Below, one piece after another: positions 13,590 through 16,865 of a DNA stretch of 16,865 bases. Below the pieces are notes generated by a model. That model did not search any database. It was not told the DNA's origin and worked only from the letters and a program-made list of their open reading frames with translations. Source of the stretch: CAZIVO01 sp964542765 (lineage in GTDB: Bacteria > Planctomycetota > UBA1135 > UBA2386); the NCBI GenBank assembly GCA_964542765.1, contig CAZIVO010000079.1:1-16865 (forward strand), read 5' to 3'. A program made the translations under genes and the position numbers. Position 1 is the stretch's first letter, and every line of letters starts with the position of its first letter.

Positions 13590-15413
13590 CTAGCGATAGA
13601 GCGGGCCGTAAGCAGCACAGGCGCGGAAGTCGGCACCCATCTGGTCCTGGGCTCCGAAGCTGGTCCAGGAACTGGGTCGGAAGATGCGGTCTTCGCTGAT
13701 GTTGTGCATGTAGACAGGGATCCGCAGCATGGCCGCCAAGCTCACCAACTGGTCGCCGATGTGACCGTGGCTGATGGCTCCGTGGTTGGCTCCCCAACCG
13801 GACATGACCGAATAGGCGTCCCGGAAGGGTCCGCTATCCGTTGAGTTGGGGGCGAACCAGGTTGTTGGCCAGGTTGGGTTGGTGCGTTCATCCAGGGCAC
13901 TGTGAACCTCTTTGGGAAGTTCGACGGTCCAACCTTCGGCAATCTGAAGAGCAGGACCCAGACCGCTCACGAGGTTGACGCGGCACATGGTCACGGGCAT
14001 GTCTCCGCGAGTTGTGTAACGCGTCGACCAGCCGCCACCACGAAAGTATTCGGTGGCGGCGGGATGCCAGGTAGTCGCCTTCAGGCAGCGCTGGACTTCA
14101 GCTTCGGAGATTTCCCAGTAGGGTTTGATCGCTGGCTTGCCGCGCCGTGATTGGCGCCCAGTGCCGTCCAGCGTTGCGGGTCCGGAGTTGATCAGGTGCA
14201 AGATGCCGCCCTCGGCGCGCCCGGTCAGTCGATGGCCGGTGGTGCGCTCGACTGCGTCTGCGCTCCAGCAGGTGCGCACATCAGCGAAAATTTGAGAGGT
14301 TCCCGTGAGCAGATGTCCAAACAGCATCGACACACCGTTCAGCGAGTCGTTTTCTGTCGCCACCAGGTAGGGCTCGCGGATGCCAGTCCAGTCGAAGGAG
14401 GTGTTGAGGATCGCCTCCATGAAATCGCCGTTTGGATAATGGTCTGTCCATTGGCGCTGCCCTTGGAAGCCGGCCAGGATGGCGTTGCGCCCGAGAGCCT
14501 CTTCGCCCCAACCGAGTTCTGTCAACTTCGGGTTGCCCGTCATCAGATCGCGGGTGATCAGAGCCATCGCGACGGAGGTTTCCCAGTTGCTCTGCAATTG
14601 TTCGGGTGACTGGCGGTGCTGAGGTTTGTTTGGGTCGAAGCCCTCGCGGCAGTTGTCCTTGACCCATCGTAGTGCTCTACGAAGCTCGGTTGGGTTGTAG
14701 ATGCCTTTGTCGAGTCGCCGGGCGACCTCTGTCATGTCGATGGATTCAACACGCATGCCGAGGTGACCTTCGAAGAAATCATGGTCGACGATGGATCCGG
14801 CGATGCCCATCGAACACCCGCCGATGGAGAGGTAGCTCTTACCTCGCATTCTTGCGACGGCCAGACCCGCCCGCGCGAAGCGAAGGAGTTTTTCCTTCAC
14901 ATCGTCAGGGATGGAAGTGTCGCCCTTGTCCTGGACATCGCGGCCATAGATGCCGAAGGCCGGCAAGCCTTTTTGGTTGTGTGCTGCCAGAGCCGCGGCG
15001 AGGTAGACAGCTCCCGGTCTCTCGGTTCCGTTGAATCCCCAGATAGCCTTCGGGAGCATTGGATCCATGTCCATCGTCTCGGATCCATAGCACCAGCACG
15101 GGGTGACGGTGAGGGAAACGCCAACACCTTCGGCGGCAAACTTTTCAGCGGCATGAGCAGCTTCGGCAACGCCGCCGATGCAACTGTCAGCGATCACGCA
15201 CTGCACGCGCATGCCGTTGTGGTGGAGTAGATTTTCCGAAAGGAATCGAGCGGCGCTCCGGGCCATCGCCATGGTTTGTTTTTCGAGGGACTCCCGCACT
15301 CCCTGCATCCGCCCGTCGATGGTTGGCCGGATGCCTATCTTTGGCATCGGCCCGATCAGACGATTGGCTGGACGTCGGCGGACGATCTTGCTGGCCTTCT
15401 TCTTTGCGGACAT
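13590..15413 (-). CDS. fucI: L-fucose isomerase
   Basis: FucI is a cytoplasmic Mn-dependent isomerase that converts L-fucose to L-fuculose and often D-arabinose to D-ribulose. The protein is near-collinear with E. coli FucI (591 residues), with long identical stretches such as PKIGIRP, TPCWCYGSET, AIWGFNGTERPGAVYLAAAL and SMGIAGSIVDH. Metal ligands are present: Glu in ATENDSLNG, Asp in FADVRT and His in WGANHG. The ending YGPLYR also matches. The ATG at 15413 gives 607 residues with a basic N-terminal extension of about 18 residues (Lys/Arg-rich); the internal ATG for MPKIGIRP has no better ribosome-binding site, so the true start is open. It is downstream of the LarA-like gene with a 69-nt gap, in a probable sugar or hydroxy-acid catabolic operon. 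No fuculokinase or aldolase is visible. Confidence 0.97.
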   Translation of the reverse strand: MSAKKKASKIVRRRPANRLIGPMPKIGIRPTIDGRMQGVRESLEKQTMAMARSAARFLSENLLHHNGMRVQCVIADSCIGGVAEAAHAAEKFAAEGVGVSLTVTPCWCYGSETMDMDPMLPKAIWGFNGTERPGAVYLAAALAAHNQKGLPAFGIYGRDVQDKGDTSIPDDVKEKLLRFARAGLAVARMRGKSYLSIGGCSMGIAGSIVDHDFFEGHLGMRVESIDMTEVARRLDKGIYNPTELRRALRWVKDNCREGFDPNKPQHRQSPEQLQSNWETSVAMALITRDLMTGNPKLTELGWGEEALGRNAILAGFQGQRQWTDHYPNGDFMEAILNTSFDWTGIREPYLVATENDSLNGVSMLFGHLLTGTSQIFADVRTCWSADAVERTTGHRLTGRAEGGILHLINSGPATLDGTGRQSRRGKPAIKPYWEISEAEVQRCLKATTWHPAATEYFRGGGWSTRYTTRGDMPVTMCRVNLVSGLGPALQIAEGWTVELPKEVHSALDERTNPTWPTTWFAPNSTDSGPFRDAYSVMSGWGANHGAISHGHIGDQLVSLAAMLRIPVYMHNISEDRIFRPSSWTSFGAQDQMGADFRACAAYGPLYR

Positions 15414-15482
15414 GCGCCGAAGATCATAGGGCTTGAGTCGGCGGACCCCAAGCGACCCCGTCGACCCGATGATTTAGGGAGG

Positions 15483-16754
15483 CTAGACGGTCGTTTGGCC
15501 ATCCTTTAGCCGGTAGAGGCGTTCGCCAGCGTGGGGAACGCACAGGATCCCCTCCGCCTCACGGCCCTGATAGTCGGCTGGATCGATCTTGCCAGGGTCC
15601 ATGTACCCCAGATTGATGCGATGGCAGACATCTTCAGGAATGCCGGTGGCCAGGATCACCTCTATGCGTGGTTTCTCGATGCCATCTTTGAAGGAGCCGA
15701 TGCCCTTGACGTGGGTCGAGTGTGCGACGACGCCCCACGGATAGTTCTGAAATCGATCCCAGTCATCGAGGAAGTAATCGCGGGTGTGGTAGCCGATTTC
15801 TTCGATCACGCGCCCGTGTGTTTCTGAAATCTGCGTGATGTGCGGGCCATAAATGATCAGTTGCCCGCCATCTGCCACGATGGGTTCGAGTTTGTACATG
15901 CACTTTCCGGCGACCCAGAGTTCGTCGTACATCGTTGGCGCGCAGGACAAGACCGTCGAATAGGCGCGGTCTTCATGGTGGATATGTAACTGTGCTGACA
16001 GGTCGGCGGCGGCGGACCATGAATCTTCGGGGTTCCCGAAAAACAGGCCGGCGAGGCCGCCATCCTTGACCACCATGCAAAAGGCCTGCCGTCGCGTCGG
16101 CAAGAGTGCTGCTGCTCGATCGATGACTTGACGCACAGGTGTCCACTTGTGGCCAATGATGCTCGGGTTGGTGATGATCGCACCGAGCCAGTGGAAGAAG
16201 TCGATGATCTCTTTACCGGCGATTCCCGGACAGATGTATTTGTTTCCTCCGGAGAAGCCGGCGACTTCGTGTGGAAAGACCGGGCCGACAATGAGCAAGC
16301 GATCGTAGTCGAGAGCCAGCTTGTTGCAGGTGACGGAGACGGTCATGGCGAAGCGCCCCTCGGTCAGATCTGAGATTTCGTCCTCCGTGATCTGGCCGGC
16401 CTCTACCAGATGTTCCGGTGTGGCCCACTCATGGTTGTAGAAGCGGACTCTTTTGTAGGTTGTTTGGCGCTCTTCTTCGGTGATGCCGACGCGTTCATTG
16501 ATCTGAGCTTGTGTGAGCGGGGGATGGGTGCCGAGCGCAATCAGGACATCGAGAGCTGCGACATGTTCGGAGAGGATGGTGTGAATTTGGCGAAACAAAC
16601 GGTCTAGCGGGCAGGTGCGGGTGTGATCGGGGACGATCAGGAGGATGCGCTGCTTGGCAAAGTCCTGTGGGTCGAGTGCTGCTTGGCAGATCGTGGAGAT
16701 CTCTTCGTCGGTCAAGAGGCGGTCCGTGTGTCCGAGTCCGCTGGTGGAGGTCAT
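15483..16754 (-). CDS. LarA-family nickel-pincer-dependent racemase/epimerase
   Basis: The 423-residue protein belongs to the lactate racemase LarA (DUF2088) family, which interconverts 2-hydroxy acids by hydride transfer to a Ni-pincer nucleotide. Comparing with L. plantarum LarA from memory, the catalytic set is intact: Lys172 in GFSGGNK (Lys184, covalent cofactor), His162 (His174), His188 (His200, same spacing of 16 from Lys), Asp43 and Arg46 in PDHTR (Asp72, Arg75) and His77 in LGTHPPLT (His108). The family is known to include enzymes for lactate, malate, aryl-lactates and gluconate, so the substrate is open; beside fucI and a dehydrogenase a sugar acid or lactate from fucose breakdown is a fair guess. 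The ATG 16754 has AAGG 7 nt upstream and overlaps the stop of a 9-codon ORF. The pincer cofactor needs LarB, LarC and LarE, not seen here. Confidence 0.88.
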   Translation of the reverse strand: MTSTSGLGHTDRLLTDEEISTICQAALDPQDFAKQRILLIVPDHTRTCPLDRLFRQIHTILSEHVAALDVLIALGTHPPLTQAQINERVGITEEERQTTYKRVRFYNHEWATPEHLVEAGQITEDEISDLTEGRFAMTVSVTCNKLALDYDRLLIVGPVFPHEVAGFSGGNKYICPGIAGKEIIDFFHWLGAIITNPSIIGHKWTPVRQVIDRAAALLPTRRQAFCMVVKDGGLAGLFFGNPEDSWSAAADLSAQLHIHHEDRAYSTVLSCAPTMYDELWVAGKCMYKLEPIVADGGQLIIYGPHITQISETHGRVIEEIGYHTRDYFLDDWDRFQNYPWGVVAHSTHVKGIGSFKDGIEKPRIEVILATGIPEDVCHRINLGYMDPGKIDPADYQGREAEGILCVPHAGERLYRLKDGQTTV

Positions 16755-16780
16755 CGAACATCCTTGCGGGGACTGGTCAT
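16751..16780 (-). CDS. Possible 9-codon leader ORF coupled to the LarA-like gene
   Basis: An ATG at 16778-16780 is preceded by the strong ribosome-binding site GGAGGTGAG and encodes MTSPRKDVR. Its TGA overlaps the LarA-like ATG as ATGA. It lies 12 nt after the SDR stop. It may act as a coupling leader. Alternatively, the strong ribosome-binding site may be incidental. Confidence 0.35.
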   Translation of the reverse strand: MTSPRKDVR

Positions 16781-16792
16781 GGCCTCACCTCC

Positions 16793-16865
16793 TCAGATGG
16801 TCATCGCCCCGTAACCGCCATCGACGCGGATGACCGTGCCTGTTACGAAGCCGGAAGCAGTGCCG
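16793..16865 (-). CDS. Short-chain dehydrogenase/reductase, C-terminal fragment
   Basis: Only the last 23 codons are in the window, reading GTASGFVTGTVIRVDGGYGA-MTI before the TGA at 16793-16795. The ending SGFVTG-x-V-I-x-VDGG is the classical SDR C-terminus (FabG-like fold, NAD(P)-dependent). It lies upstream in the LarA-like/fucI cassette and could oxidise the sugar or hydroxy acid; the substrate cannot be read from this fragment. The rest is beyond the right edge. Confidence 0.8.
   Translation of the reverse strand, partial: GTASGFVTGTVIRVDGGYGAMTI

Overview
The window is a GC-rich stretch of chromosome from a Gram-negative (diderm) bacterium. LpxA shows lipid A synthesis. A lipoprotein with two c-type heme sites and CXXCH domains of the planctomycetal/verrucomicrobial type, a purple-acid-phosphatase-like exported protein and an L-fucose isomerase cassette fit a free-living heterotroph, perhaps of the PVC or Myxococcota-like groups. 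That taxonomic guess is inference only. No mobile element, CRISPR array, rRNA or tRNA was seen.

Layout. (1) 1-2249, minus strand: lpxA, followed by an overlapping gene for an exported M16-peptidase-like protein that runs off the left edge and lacks the catalytic Glu. (2) 2499-5723, plus strand: a PTS Enzyme I-like protein with its phospho-histidine but a degraded PEP-binding half; then a short gene for a SelW/Rdx-type selenoprotein read through an in-frame TGA (CxxU motif, with a SECIS-like hairpin just downstream); then a tRNA-dihydrouridine synthase joined to it by an ATGA overlap. (3) 5856-10587, plus: a large lipoprotein with two heme sites, metF, and pepP 1 nt after metF. (4) 10595-11293, minus: pepE, convergent with pepP. 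(5) 11481-13573, plus: a polytopic membrane protein and an exported metallophosphoesterase, overlapping by ATGA. (6) 13590-16865, minus: a catabolic cassette with the C-terminus of a short-chain dehydrogenase, a 9-codon leader ORF, a LarA-like nickel-pincer racemase/epimerase and L-fucose isomerase.

The strongest item is the selenoprotein. Conventional gene calling would truncate it to a 65-residue GTG-initiated hypothetical protein, or miss it, because UGA is read as stop. The full 81-codon frame gives an Rdx-like N-terminus (ILYC-RY-U), and the only strong stem-loop after the UGA sits at the spacing expected of a bacterial SECIS. Other points worth a second look are the degenerate Enzyme I, the M16 protein with HATAH instead of HxxEH, the phosphoesterase missing two iron-site ligands, and the LarA-like enzyme with an intact pincer site beside fucI.

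Most intergenic gaps are short. Three genes are followed by GC-rich hairpins without a U-tract, and two short tandem direct repeats lie in 5' regions (4354-4377 and 11437-11470).
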